From Microcaldota archaeon (GTDB lineage: Archaea; Micrarchaeota; Micrarchaeia; Micrarchaeales; Micrarchaeaceae): DNA of 7,311 bases. The first letter of the stretch is position 1; each line of letters opens with the position of its first letter. A model generated the notes under the pieces. That model was not told the DNA's origin. It did not search any database and saw only the letters and a list, made by a program, of their open reading frames with translations. A program made the translations under genes and the position numbers. This document shows, one piece after another, positions 1-4,404 of this stretch. The stretch covers positions 1 through 7,311 of the forward strand of contig JAKAXF010000028.1 of assembly GCA_021816645.1 (NCBI GenBank), written 5' to 3'.

Positions 1-22
1 CCGATCTCAGCAGGTCGTCAGG

Positions 23-205
23 GTGGATGTGCGCAAGGCGCTCGCAGCCGAGCAGATAAGGCTATTTTATAAAGCTTATATGCTAAAGCCTCGCGGCCAA
101 GACGATATAGAGCTAGCGCGTCTAGTCGGAGCCAAGATGGCGCTTGAAGCTGCTCGCCTATTTACCAAGGAAGAAATACGCGAGATAGAGTTATCCGCCG
201 TGTGA
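23..205 (+). CDS. Small helical protein of unknown function (tandem paralogue 1)
   Basis: I do not recognise this protein. The reading frame is open to the window edge, so the GTG at 23 is only one candidate start and the gene may begin outside the window. The 60-residue product is mostly alpha-helical and charged, with no membrane segment. Its second half (LVGAKMALEAARLFTKEEI) resembles the same part of the next gene (LTGATRALVRARIFTDSEA): both have G-A-x3-AL-x2-AR-x-FT followed by an acidic residue. This suggests tandem duplication of a small domain. The stop codon TGA at 203-205 lies inside the GTGA core that probably serves the next gene, so the two are likely co-translated. That it is coding is well supported by the paralogue; its function is open. 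Confidence 0.65.
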   Translation: MDVRKALAAEQIRLFYKAYMLKPRGQDDIELARLVGAKMALEAARLFTKEEIREIELSAV

Positions 206-213
206 TGGACATG
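202..213 (+). promoter_or_regulatory. Stop-embedded ribosome-binding site
   Basis: GTGATGGACATG: the TGA stop of the first gene lies inside GTGA, which matches the archaeal anti-Shine-Dalgarno complement GGTGAT. The next ATG begins five bases after GTGA. Confidence 0.5.
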
Positions 214-417
214 ACGACAATAAAAACGAAGGTGGACAGGGGAGCAGCCGCAGAGTATATTCGTTATTGTGCGAGGCTGTTCAAAAAGTCCGTCGGGCGC
301 GACAGAAAAGAAAAATGGATCTACTTAACAGGCGCGACAAGAGCGCTTGTAAGGGCGCGTATATTTACCGATAGCGAGGCTGTTCAAATCGTGTCAGGCG
401 CTATTAGAGAGAAGTGA
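211..417 (+). CDS. Small basic helical protein of unknown function (tandem paralogue 2)
   Basis: Function is unknown. In-frame starts exist at GTG 202, ATG 205 and ATG 211. I chose 211 because GTGA at 202-205 then sits five bases upstream, the same arrangement as at several other gene starts here. The product is 68 residues, rich in Arg and Lys, predicted helical and soluble. It shares the G-A-x3-AL-x2-AR-x-FT block with the preceding gene. The excess of basic residues would suit nucleic-acid binding, but no named domain is visible. Its own stop (415-417) forms part of the ribosome-binding site of the following gene. Confidence 0.7.
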   Translation: MTTIKTKVDRGAAAEYIRYCARLFKKSVGRDRKEKWIYLTGATRALVRARIFTDSEAVQIVSGAIREK

Positions 418-425
418 TGACCATG
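414..425 (+). promoter_or_regulatory. Stop-embedded ribosome-binding site
   Basis: GTGATGACCATG, part of a 15-base string (GAAGTGATGACCATG, 411-425) that recurs exactly at 2484-2498. AAGTGAT nearly matches the archaeal consensus AGGTGAT, and the upstream stop codon is inside it. It favours ATG 423 over the overlapping ATG 417. Confidence 0.55.
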
Positions 426-560
426 ACCGCAGAACAAACAGACCACAAGGAGCATATCGCCGGTGGGTATTTTAAGATGGGATGCGCACTGTGCGAGCAC
501 TTCGTCGGTAAATATACGATGAGCGGCAGAAAATTCAGGATAGAAGCCACCACTAAGTGA
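423..560 (+). CDS. CxxCxH mini-protein, possible single metal site
   Basis: This 45-residue ORF fills the gap between two larger genes with only a few bases on either side. It has the same GTGA-N5-ATG start context as its neighbours. A 47-residue version could start at the overlapping ATG 417. The central segment MGCALCEHF contains Cys-x2-Cys-x-His, the type of motif seen in small zinc- or iron-binding proteins. The C-terminal half (YTMSGRKFRIE) could form a beta hairpin. With only three obvious ligands, a complete metal site would need another residue or dimerisation. No family is recognised. Tight packing and codon pattern make it likely to be real; the metal role is inference. Confidence 0.55.
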   Translation: MTAEQTDHKEHIAGGYFKMGCALCEHFVGKYTMSGRKFRIEATTK

Positions 561-564
561 TTGC

Positions 565-780
565 ATGGGCAAACAAAAATTTGTGTTCGTGCTGGGAGAG
601 CCACGCATCGAGGCATCCGATGACTATTTTGAGGGTTATTGGGTACACGCAAATCCGTTTTTTACAGGGTGCGCAGTAGCGGAATATCTATGCGGAAAAA
701 AAGTGCGCAAGGAAATAGAAGCATCCATTAGAAAAGCTCCTAATCGCGTTTTTACCGCGATTTTGCCGTTAGAGGTGTGA
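565..780 (+). CDS. Hypothetical protein, 71 aa
   Basis: This small soluble protein is not recognised. It begins with a beta-strand-like stretch (QKFVFVLGEP), followed by an aromatic-rich middle (YFEGYWVHANPFF), a helix with two cysteines (GCAVAEYLCG), and a basic helix ending in a hydrophobic strand (RVFTAILPLEV). ATG 565 is preceded by GTGA at 557-560, which overlaps the previous stop, so coupling is likely. The last codons create GAGGTG (772-777), a good Shine-Dalgarno sequence for the ribbon-helix-helix gene two bases after its stop. Its position in front of a putative antitoxin is suggestive, but nothing in the protein marks it as a toxin. Confidence 0.65.
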   Translation: MGKQKFVFVLGEPRIEASDDYFEGYWVHANPFFTGCAVAEYLCGKKVRKEIEASIRKAPNRVFTAILPLEV

Positions 781-782
781 GC

Positions 783-914
783 ATGGCAAAGATCAATGGC
801 ACAGTGATCCAGGTGAGCAAGACCACGCGAGACAGGCTGCGCAAGCTGGGGCGCAAGGGCGACACATACGACGACGTGATACGTCAGCTGCTCGACAGGG
901 CAGAGGGCAGGTGA
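783..914 (+). CDS. Ribbon-helix-helix / VapB-like antitoxin-type protein (complete copy)
   Basis: This 43-residue protein has the layout of a short archaeal ribbon-helix-helix regulator. An N-terminal strand (TVIQVSKTTR) leads into a basic helix (RLRKLGRKGDTYDD) and a second helix (VIRQLLDRA). The GxTYDDVIRxLL core is typical of small VapB-type antitoxin or DNA-binding proteins widespread in archaea. Such proteins bind their operator as dimers through the N-terminal strand and, when they are antitoxins, pair with a toxin from the same operon. No PIN-domain toxin is present here. GAGGTG upstream supports ATG 783. From its GTG codon at 813 onward the gene lies in a 107-bp repeat found again at 2085-2191. 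Family call fairly firm; antitoxin role uncertain. Confidence 0.75.
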   Translation: MAKINGTVIQVSKTTRDRLRKLGRKGDTYDDVIRQLLDRAEGR

Positions 915-919
915 GCGGA
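813..919 (+). repeat. 107-bp direct repeat, left copy
   Basis: Positions 813-919 match 2085-2191 at a constant offset of 1272 bases with five mismatches and no gaps. The copy starts at the GTG codon for Val11 of the antitoxin-like gene and ends just after its stop, including the GGTGAGCGGA ribosome-binding region. Four of the five differences are synonymous and one changes Asp17 to Gly. Confidence 0.93.
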
Positions 920-931
920 GGGGAGGAGTGA
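917..931 (+). promoter_or_regulatory. Strong Shine-Dalgarno before the methyltransferase remnant
   Basis: GGAGGGGAGGAGTGA contains two GGAG cores directly before ATG 932. It shows that the remnant kept an efficient initiation signal. Confidence 0.6.
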
Positions 932-1042
932 ATGGAGCTAAACCAAATATACAACACAGACGCGTTGGAAGGATTGAAACAGTTGGAAGAGAACAGCATA
1001 TTCGCTAAGGTTTATATTTACAAAACTAAGAGATGCAGATAA
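932..1042 (+). pseudogene. DNA methyltransferase, N-terminal remnant
   Basis: The ORF begins MELNQIYNTDALEGLKQL followed by EENSI, the characteristic opening of many N4-cytosine/N6-adenine DNA methyltransferases (pattern: L-x2-IYN-x-D-x-LEG-x3-L-x-x-NS-[IV]). In intact members this leads at once into D-[LV]-I-[IV]-x-DPPY, with DPPY the catalytic motif. Here the homology stops at Ile23 (about position 1000) and the frame runs 13 unrelated residues to a stop. Motif DPPY, the target-recognition domain and the SAM-binding FxGxG region are all missing from the window, so the product cannot methylate DNA. A strong ribosome-binding site is retained. The break coincides with the change to AT-rich DNA, which marks a recombination or deletion junction. 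Confidence 0.7.
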
Positions 1043-1064
1043 AGAAAACAAATCACATAAGAAT

Positions 1065-1307
1065 ATGGATGAGTTGCTCAATGGTTTCTTATTACAACTA
1101 AAACCATATAATGGAACAAAAAAAGCGATTTCTTATACCAGAAAAGAAAAAGTAAGACCATTAATAAAGTATATTAGAGCAGTGTTCAAAGATGGTTTTG
1201 ATATTAAAGAAGACAAAGAAACACAAAAATACATAATAAAGATTCTAAAGAAATCAGGAATATTTGAGGAAGAATGGAATAAAAAGTCTCCATCTGCTAA
1301 AGATTGA
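1065..1307 (+). CDS. Lysine-rich hypothetical protein, possibly 5'-truncated
   Basis: The 80-residue product from ATG 1065 is very Lys-rich, helical, and has AT-biased codon usage unlike the flanking operon. No family is recognised. There is no Shine-Dalgarno sequence before ATG 1065. The same frame stays open upstream, reading plausible protein (RFIFTKLRDADKENKSHKN) back to about 1005, where the methyltransferase remnant breaks. This suggests the ORF is the 3' part of a longer gene whose beginning was lost at the junction. The next ORF follows by overlap at a TTG (1304) or with a short gap at ATG 1331. Translation is possible but uncertain. Confidence 0.5.
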   Translation: MDELLNGFLLQLKPYNGTKKAISYTRKEKVRPLIKYIRAVFKDGFDIKEDKETQKYIIKILKKSGIFEEEWNKKSPSAKD

Positions 1308-1330
1308 TTATTGATAAATGCTGTGATGAT

Positions 1331-1627
1331 ATGAGAAAGGAAACTGAAGATAAAATGATTGAAAGATTGGCGAATTTGGAGCATCAGCAGTGGGCACATT
1401 GGGAGATATATAGAGAGAAAGCAGAAAATACATTGAATGATTATGGTTATCCAAATAGAGAGAACTGGAGAAGATTAAGGGCAACAGAATATGATGAACT
1501 TACGGAAAAAGAGAAGGACTCTGATAGAAACTGGGCAAGAAAAGCAATGGAAATCATCAAGTCAGTCTTAAAAGAGGAGAACGATTGTATAAATCCTGAT
1601 GAGGGTGTTGATTGTAAGATGGTATAA
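1331..1627 (+). CDS. RyR-domain-like small protein
   Basis: The 98-residue protein contains IERLANLEHQQWAHW near residues 10-24, and later YDELTEKEKDSDRNWARKAMEII (split here around residues 56-78). The combination LA-x-LEH-x-QW ... PY/EYDELxEKEKDSDRxWA is typical of small phage and prokaryotic proteins related to the ryanodine-receptor (RyR) repeat domain. Related bacterial proteins often end EKEKDRD in the same position. The molecular role in viruses is not established; RyR-like domains elsewhere act in ligand sensing or protein interaction. An upstream TTG at 1304 would add nine residues; I prefer ATG 1331 because the family homology starts soon after it. The gene is AT-rich and lies in the interior of the insert, so it was probably transferred with it. 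Confidence 0.65.
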   Translation: MRKETEDKMIERLANLEHQQWAHWEIYREKAENTLNDYGYPNRENWRRLRATEYDELTEKEKDSDRNWARKAMEIIKSVLKEENDCINPDEGVDCKMV

Positions 1628-1637
1628 GGTGTTGTGA

Positions 1638-1880
1638 ATGAAAGTAATAAGAAGAATAGTGAACGTCGAAGGAGTGCATACGAAGAAGGAGGCAAACGTT
1701 GTTATGAAGAACTTCGAGGACTTGCTCAAAGATTTCAGCGGCGACAAGAATCTGAAGGTCGAACATTTTATCGTGCAAATCTATTGCGCCGACTGCGGTT
1801 CCAGATTCAAGACATTCATGCAGTTGCAGAAGCATCTAAAAGCGACAGGGCACAGGGACATGCCCAAAGCAGTGAGATAG
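1638..1880 (+). CDS. C2H2 zinc-finger protein
   Basis: This 80-residue protein has one classical zinc finger near its C-terminus: CADCGSRFKTFMQLQKHL followed by KATGH, i.e. Cys-x2-Cys-x12-His-x5-His with the hydrophobic Phe and Leu spacing of C2H2 fingers. The N-terminal 45 residues (VIRRIVNVEGVHTKKEA and onward) look like a mixed strand/helix region. Single C2H2 fingers are common in archaeal viruses and plasmids and usually bind DNA or proteins; regulation of element genes is the likely but unproven role. AGGTG lies just upstream of ATG 1638. Base composition is closer to the surrounding genome than to the rest of the insert, suggesting a mosaic origin. The overlapping frame 1634-1906 is treated as a shadow because this frame has the finger. 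Confidence 0.75.
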   Translation: MKVIRRIVNVEGVHTKKEANVVMKNFEDLLKDFSGDKNLKVEHFIVQIYCADCGSRFKTFMQLQKHLKATGHRDMPKAVR

Positions 1881-2063
1881 TGGCAAAAGGAATATTAGAA
1901 AGGTAGATTGATATGGCAATGAATGAAGAGATAATAAATACAATAGGGATTAATCATGGTATATTTGAAAATAATTCAGACTTAGAGGAACTAGAAGAAG
2001 ATATTAATCAAATGCTCAACAAAGCACGAACTGATACCATAGACTTGACTCTAGCTGCATGGG

Positions 2064-2186
2064 ATGCATTATATTCAAAGTATTGTGAGCAAGACCACGC
2101 GCGGCCGTCTGCGCAAGCTGGGGCGCAAGGGCGACACGTACGACGACGTGATACGTCAGCTGCTCGACAGGGCAGAGGGCAGGTGA
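2064..2186 (+). CDS. Ribbon-helix-helix / antitoxin-like protein, second copy with replaced N-terminus
   Basis: From GTG 2085 to TGA 2184 this encodes VSKTTRGRLRKLGRKG and the same TYDDVIRQLL core as the complete copy at 783. The only amino-acid change in the shared part is Asp17 to Gly. The original first ten residues are missing. Extending the frame into the insert finds an in-frame ATG at 2064 that would supply MHYIQSI ahead of VSKTTR, giving 40 residues and possibly a substitute first strand. There is only a weak ribosome-binding site. It may be a decayed half-gene or a recombinant paralogue. Its stop TGA sits inside AGGTGAGCGG, which positions ribosomes on ATG 2191. Confidence 0.45.
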   Translation: MHYIQSIVSKTTRGRLRKLGRKGDTYDDVIRQLLDRAEGR

Positions 2187-2191
2187 GCGGA
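2085..2191 (+). repeat. 107-bp direct repeat, right copy
   Basis: Matches 813-919 with five substitutions. It begins abruptly inside the AT-rich ORF and ends at the A of the following gene's ATG, so the gene at 2191 gets its ribosome-binding site from the repeat. Confidence 0.93.
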
Positions 2192-2490
2192 TGGCAGACA
2201 ATACCGCTGGACTCTCGTCAGAAGAAATAGAGAGGGCCGACGAACTTGCGCATGCAAAAGTCATGCTCATATTCCAAGTGGCGAAAATAAGGCATTTCAT
2301 CATGCAGGGGCGGGATCCGGCCAGGGTCGGCTTTGAGGCTGGACTGGCATACAGATACTACGAAACGATAATGGTATCCGACTGCATGTCCGACGAAAAG
2401 GACACGAGCGACGCGATGGCCCGTGAAGCATATGAATGGTATGGGAAGTATCTCGACGAAATAATCCCGATGCGGCTATTGTTGAAGTGA
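2191..2490 (+). CDS. Hypothetical helical protein, 99 aa
   Basis: This protein is not recognised. It is predicted to be almost entirely helical: LSSEEIERADELAHAKVML, then KIRHFIMQG and a long C-terminal helix (AMAREAYEWYGKYLDEI). It is mildly acidic, with one cysteine and no membrane segment. Start ATG 2191 is fixed by AGGTGA four bases upstream, inside the right-hand repeat. Without the insert it would directly follow the antitoxin-like gene at 783, so the two may be old operon partners, and a partner function is worth testing. Its stop overlaps the GTGA that serves the next membrane-protein gene. Confidence 0.7.
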   Translation: MADNTAGLSSEEIERADELAHAKVMLIFQVAKIRHFIMQGRDPARVGFEAGLAYRYYETIMVSDCMSDEKDTSDAMAREAYEWYGKYLDEIIPMRLLLK

Positions 2491-2498
2491 TGACCATG
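2487..2498 (+). promoter_or_regulatory. Stop-embedded ribosome-binding site
   Basis: GTGATGACCATG, identical with its context to 411-425. It selects ATG 2496 for the membrane protein rather than the upstream in-frame start at 2436. Confidence 0.55.
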
Positions 2499-3143
2499 GA
2501 AAAGACGAACAGGCTTTCGCACGGAGAGACGCTCTCGCCTGAAGATGTAGCTTGGTTGCGCAGGCACAGGCAGGCGGCCGAGGGGCGGCGTGAGACACTG
2601 AAGACCGTAGGCATGGTTATTGGTGTTGTCGCCTTGGGCATTGCTCTCGCCATCATCGTCGCGTTTTTGGCTACTGCGGTCTTCAGCATTCCCGTGGCCA
2701 GCAGTGACACTTTCTTATTAATCATCACCGCCGGCTTCGTCGGCTCTCTCTTCGCTGCCGACCATGGCGGTCACGTGTTTTTTTTCAGTGTCCTTTTTGG
2801 TACGCTGATTGGCCTCGCGATCATAGCTATCTATGCCGCCCCGTTCACTGCCATGTTCACTGATATACTCCTAAGCCAATACCCGATCTCGATGCAAGTC
2901 TCCTATCCTAACATAGAAATAACGCAGTACTGCGAGCCTTTCGCGATCACGGAATCGGGCTACGTCAATGGGCAGCCGATAGGCCAATTGAACACGACGC
3001 AATGTCTTCTGCCTAAGAACATGTCCCATGATACTTTCAACATGTACAACTGCGCCATAACAGGCAAGAACATCATATGCATCAACAATATCTCTACGTA
3101 CGTGAAATGGAACGGCACGATATTGAACGTATCAAACAGGTAG
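2496..3143 (+). CDS. Three-TM membrane protein with glycosylation-rich external domain
   Basis: This 215-residue protein has three parts. Residues 1-36 are a charged cytoplasmic head with the motif TLSPEDVAWLRRHR. Residues about 37-65, 70-88 and 94-116 are three hydrophobic helices (GVVALGIALAIIVAFLA; FLLIITAGFVGSLFA; FFFSVLFGTLIGLAII). Residues 120-215 form a soluble C-terminal domain with four cysteines (146, 170, 186, 195) and five N-glycosylation sequons (NTT, NMS, NIS, NGT, NVS). Positive-inside charge and three helices put the C-terminal domain outside the cell, which fits the sequons and possible disulfides. No family is recognised; a surface or envelope role is inferred. The next gene repeats the same N-terminal motif and membrane architecture without the external domain. 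Confidence 0.75.
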   Translation: MEKTNRLSHGETLSPEDVAWLRRHRQAAEGRRETLKTVGMVIGVVALGIALAIIVAFLATAVFSIPVASSDTFLLIITAGFVGSLFAADHGGHVFFFSVLFGTLIGLAIIAIYAAPFTAMFTDILLSQYPISMQVSYPNIEITQYCEPFAITESGYVNGQPIGQLNTTQCLLPKNMSHDTFNMYNCAITGKNIICINNISTYVKWNGTILNVSNR

Positions 3144-3148
3144 ATCGA

Positions 3149-3469
3149 ATGCCAAACATAAGCAAGACGCTGTCGCCGGATGACGCGGCATGGGTGCATG
3201 CGCACAGGCTGTCGCTCGAAAGGAGGGGCAGGATACTCGGAGGCATGGCCATATTTGCGGCATATCTCTTTTTGACCGTCATATTCGCTCGTGCTGTCGC
3301 CCTCGCATTTTCCATCAGCGTGGTTGAAGGCATCGGCATCATCACAATCGTTTCCGTTATATTCTTCGGCGCCACAATCAGCCTCGAACTGCAGAAAGAG
3401 AATGAACTGTATGCGCTGTCCGGGTTATGCGCAGGGTGCATGTTGTACCTGATGGTAAGCTTACTGTGA
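3149..3469 (+). CDS. Short three-TM membrane protein, related at N-terminus to the preceding gene
   Basis: This 106-residue protein starts at ATG 3149, five bases after the previous stop, with CAGGTAGAT as ribosome-binding site. Upstream in-frame ATGs (such as 3077) lie inside the preceding gene and are unlikely. Its head TLSPDDAAWVHAHR matches TLSPEDVAWLRRHR in the preceding protein, followed in both by a Glu/Arg-rich stretch and the first hydrophobic helix. Helices fall near residues 30-55, 58-78 and 86-105; the last contains LCAGCMLY. It ends at the membrane with no external domain. It may be a partner subunit of the longer protein; function is unknown. Confidence 0.75.
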   Translation: MPNISKTLSPDDAAWVHAHRLSLERRGRILGGMAIFAAYLFLTVIFARAVALAFSISVVEGIGIITIVSVIFFGATISLELQKENELYALSGLCAGCMLYLMVSLL

Positions 3470-3477
3470 TGGGTATG
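3466..3477 (+). promoter_or_regulatory. Stop-embedded ribosome-binding site
   Basis: GTGATGGGTATG: the previous stop TGA is inside GTGA, with ATG 3475 five bases later. Confidence 0.5.
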
Positions 3478-3867
3478 GCTAAGAAAATCAATAAGGATGG
3501 GTGTATGTCGGGACTCAGGAAAACAGTAGAAGAAATAGTCCCCGCAGCGATGGGCCTGCTTTTCGTCCCGCGTTCTGCGCTTTCCCCAAAACTGAGACCG
3601 CAAGCAAGAAAATACTTTAAAGGGCAACAAAAGGACAAAGGAGAATGCTGTTATTACCCGGATACGATGCGTCTCTACGACGAACATAGGAATGGCAAAT
3701 ATTACCGGATAATGTATTGCAAGAACCACAAGAAAACATTTAGAATACGTATCAAATCTGCTAATTTTTGTCTGAAGGACGGTGTGGGCAGCATAGAGAA
3801 CTTTGAGGATGCATGGCAAAATGAAATAAAAAGATTCAAGCATAGACCTGAATCAAATCCAATCTGA
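3475..3867 (+). CDS. Hypothetical basic protein with Cys/His cluster
   Basis: The 130-residue product is basic and not recognised. Residues 55-90 contain GECCYYPDTMRLYDEH and YYRIMYCKNHKKTF. The Cys58-Cys59 pair and Cys82-x2-His85 could form a zinc site around a beta hairpin, though this is not a standard spacing. A short hydrophobic stretch (VPAAMGLLFVP, 22-32) is too short for a firm membrane call. The start at 3475 follows GTGA; ATG 3505 (MSGLRK) with GGGTGT upstream is an alternative. The gene is AT-richer than its neighbours. Just before its stop, a different frame opens with protein-like sequence (see 3848-3958), raising the possibility of a frameshift. Confidence 0.65.
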   Translation: MAKKINKDGCMSGLRKTVEEIVPAAMGLLFVPRSALSPKLRPQARKYFKGQQKDKGECCYYPDTMRLYDEHRNGKYYRIMYCKNHKKTFRIRIKSANFCLKDGVGSIENFEDAWQNEIKRFKHRPESNPI

Positions 3868-3958
3868 CGAACTCTACAATATCCTCCTAGAACAGTCGCA
3901 AAAGCACTTCAAGGAAACTGGGAAGACATTCACGAAATACGACATGAACGATTATTAA
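3848..3958 (+). CDS. Possible +1-frame ORF without canonical start
   Basis: The frame +1 relative to the preceding gene is open from 3833 to a TAA at 3956-3958. It reads DLNQIQSDELYNILLEQSQK and ends KHFKETGKTFTKYDMNDY, which looks like genuine helical protein. It lacks ATG, GTG or TTG near its beginning; CTG 3848 is used here only as a nominal start. It could be a separate mini-gene with an unusual start, the true C-terminus of the preceding gene after a +1 shift near the A-run at 3829-3833, or chance. Otherwise 3868-4025 holds no gene. Confidence 0.25.
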   Translation: MNQIQSDELYNILLEQSQKHFKETGKTFTKYDMNDY

Positions 3959-3979
3959 GTTTGGTGTTAGGCAGCATAA

Positions 3980-3989
3980 ACCATAAAAG
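3980..3989 (+). promoter_or_regulatory. Weak TATA-like element upstream of the 4026 gene
   Basis: ACCATAAAAG lies about 37-46 bases before ATG 4026 in the longest gene-poor gap on this strand. It resembles an archaeal TATA element only loosely. It suggests that a second transcript may start here. Confidence 0.2.
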
Positions 3990-4025
3990 CCTGCTTGCGG
4001 AATACTTGGCTAACCTGGTAATACA

Positions 4026-4403
4026 ATGGTAGAAAAAAACACGAATATGCAGGGCAACGGGACCGATGCAGCGACTGGCAGGAATGCATTTGCGCTTGGC
4101 ACGCCGAAGGATTACGACAGGCTCGAGATGCGGATGGCAGACCCACGGTATCTCATGTTTCTCATGGAGAAGACAAGGAACGGCACGGCCCAGGAGCATG
4201 AGGTATTCTCACTTGTGATGCACGTCGCCAGGCTGGCACCGGCGCCGCTGGGCAACCTCATCAAGGAGTGCGGCAGGGAGGACGCCGTGGAGTTCGCCAC
4301 CTTCGTGTACGAGACGCGCAACAGGCGCGCAGTGAACGGCCTGACGCGCATAGTCATAGGCATAGTGAGCGAGATAGTGCTGCCCGACCACTTGAGGAAG
4401 TGA
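4026..4403 (+). CDS. Hypothetical soluble protein, 125 aa
   Basis: No family is recognised. The first 20 residues are polar and probably disordered (NMQGNGTDAATGRN). The rest is helical, with charged amphipathic segments (DYDRLEMRMADPRYLMFLME; AVEFATFVYETRNRRAVN) and a moderately hydrophobic C-terminal helix (GLTRIVIGIVSEIVLP). That helix is short and flanked by charges, so membrane insertion is doubtful. TGGTAAT precedes ATG 4026. High GC codon use matches the surrounding element. The stop TGA at 4401-4403 lies in AAGTGAA, one base before the next gene's ATG, so the two are probably translated together. Confidence 0.7.
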   Translation: MVEKNTNMQGNGTDAATGRNAFALGTPKDYDRLEMRMADPRYLMFLMEKTRNGTAQEHEVFSLVMHVARLAPAPLGNLIKECGREDAVEFATFVYETRNRRAVNGLTRIVIGIVSEIVLPDHLRK

Positions 4404-4404
4404 A

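Larger units (their letters stand above)
813..2084 (+). mobile_element. Repeat-bounded 1272-bp AT-rich insertion
   Basis: The segment between the two 107-bp repeats differs sharply in composition from its flanks: 1081-1140 is 27% G+C by direct count, while 2521-2580 is 65%. It carries a methyltransferase fragment, a RyR-like ORF, a zinc-finger ORF and two ORFs that seem truncated at the insert edges. Removing 813-2084 rebuilds a single intact antitoxin-like gene followed directly by the gene at 2191. This fits integration by recombination within that gene, or exchange between two related elements. No transposase, terminal inverted repeat or insertion-sequence hallmark is visible, so it is not a classical IS. 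The exact foreign boundary on the left could be near 1001 rather than 919. Confidence 0.5.
1913..2230 (+). pseudogene. 3'-truncated acidic ORF fused out of frame to repeat
   Basis: ATG 1913 follows AGGTAGATTGAT, an acceptable ribosome-binding site. The first 57 residues are AT-rich, acidic and helical (for example LEELEEDINQML, then LTLAAWDALYSKY) and are not recognised. At 2085 the frame enters the right-hand direct repeat, where it reads the antitoxin-like gene in a wrong frame. This gives a low-complexity Arg/Gln/Ala tail up to a stop at 2228-2230. The genuine gene therefore seems to be cut at 2084 by the recombination that produced the repeat. The tail also overlaps the next gene at 2191. 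A functional product is unlikely, though the N-terminal part could still be translated. Confidence 0.6.

Noticed and set aside
783..914. Complete VapBC toxin-antitoxin pair
   Set aside because: No PIN-domain protein with its conserved acidic residues is encoded next to either antitoxin-like copy.
1634..1906. 90-codon plus-strand ORF overlapping the zinc-finger gene
   Set aside because: The frame at 1638 carries a complete C2H2 motif, while this one is Arg/Gln/Glu low-complexity sequence.
813..2191. Classical insertion sequence
   Set aside because: Flanking repeats are 107 bp of coding sequence, not short target duplications; no terminal inverted repeats or transposase.
2300..2728. 142-codon minus-strand ORF
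   Set aside because: Antisense to the coupled genes at 2191 and 2496; Met/Arg/Ser-rich composition reflects reversed Ala and His codons.
3094..3843. 249-codon minus-strand ORF
   Set aside because: Overlaps two well-supported plus-strand genes with coupled starts; translation shows no domain.
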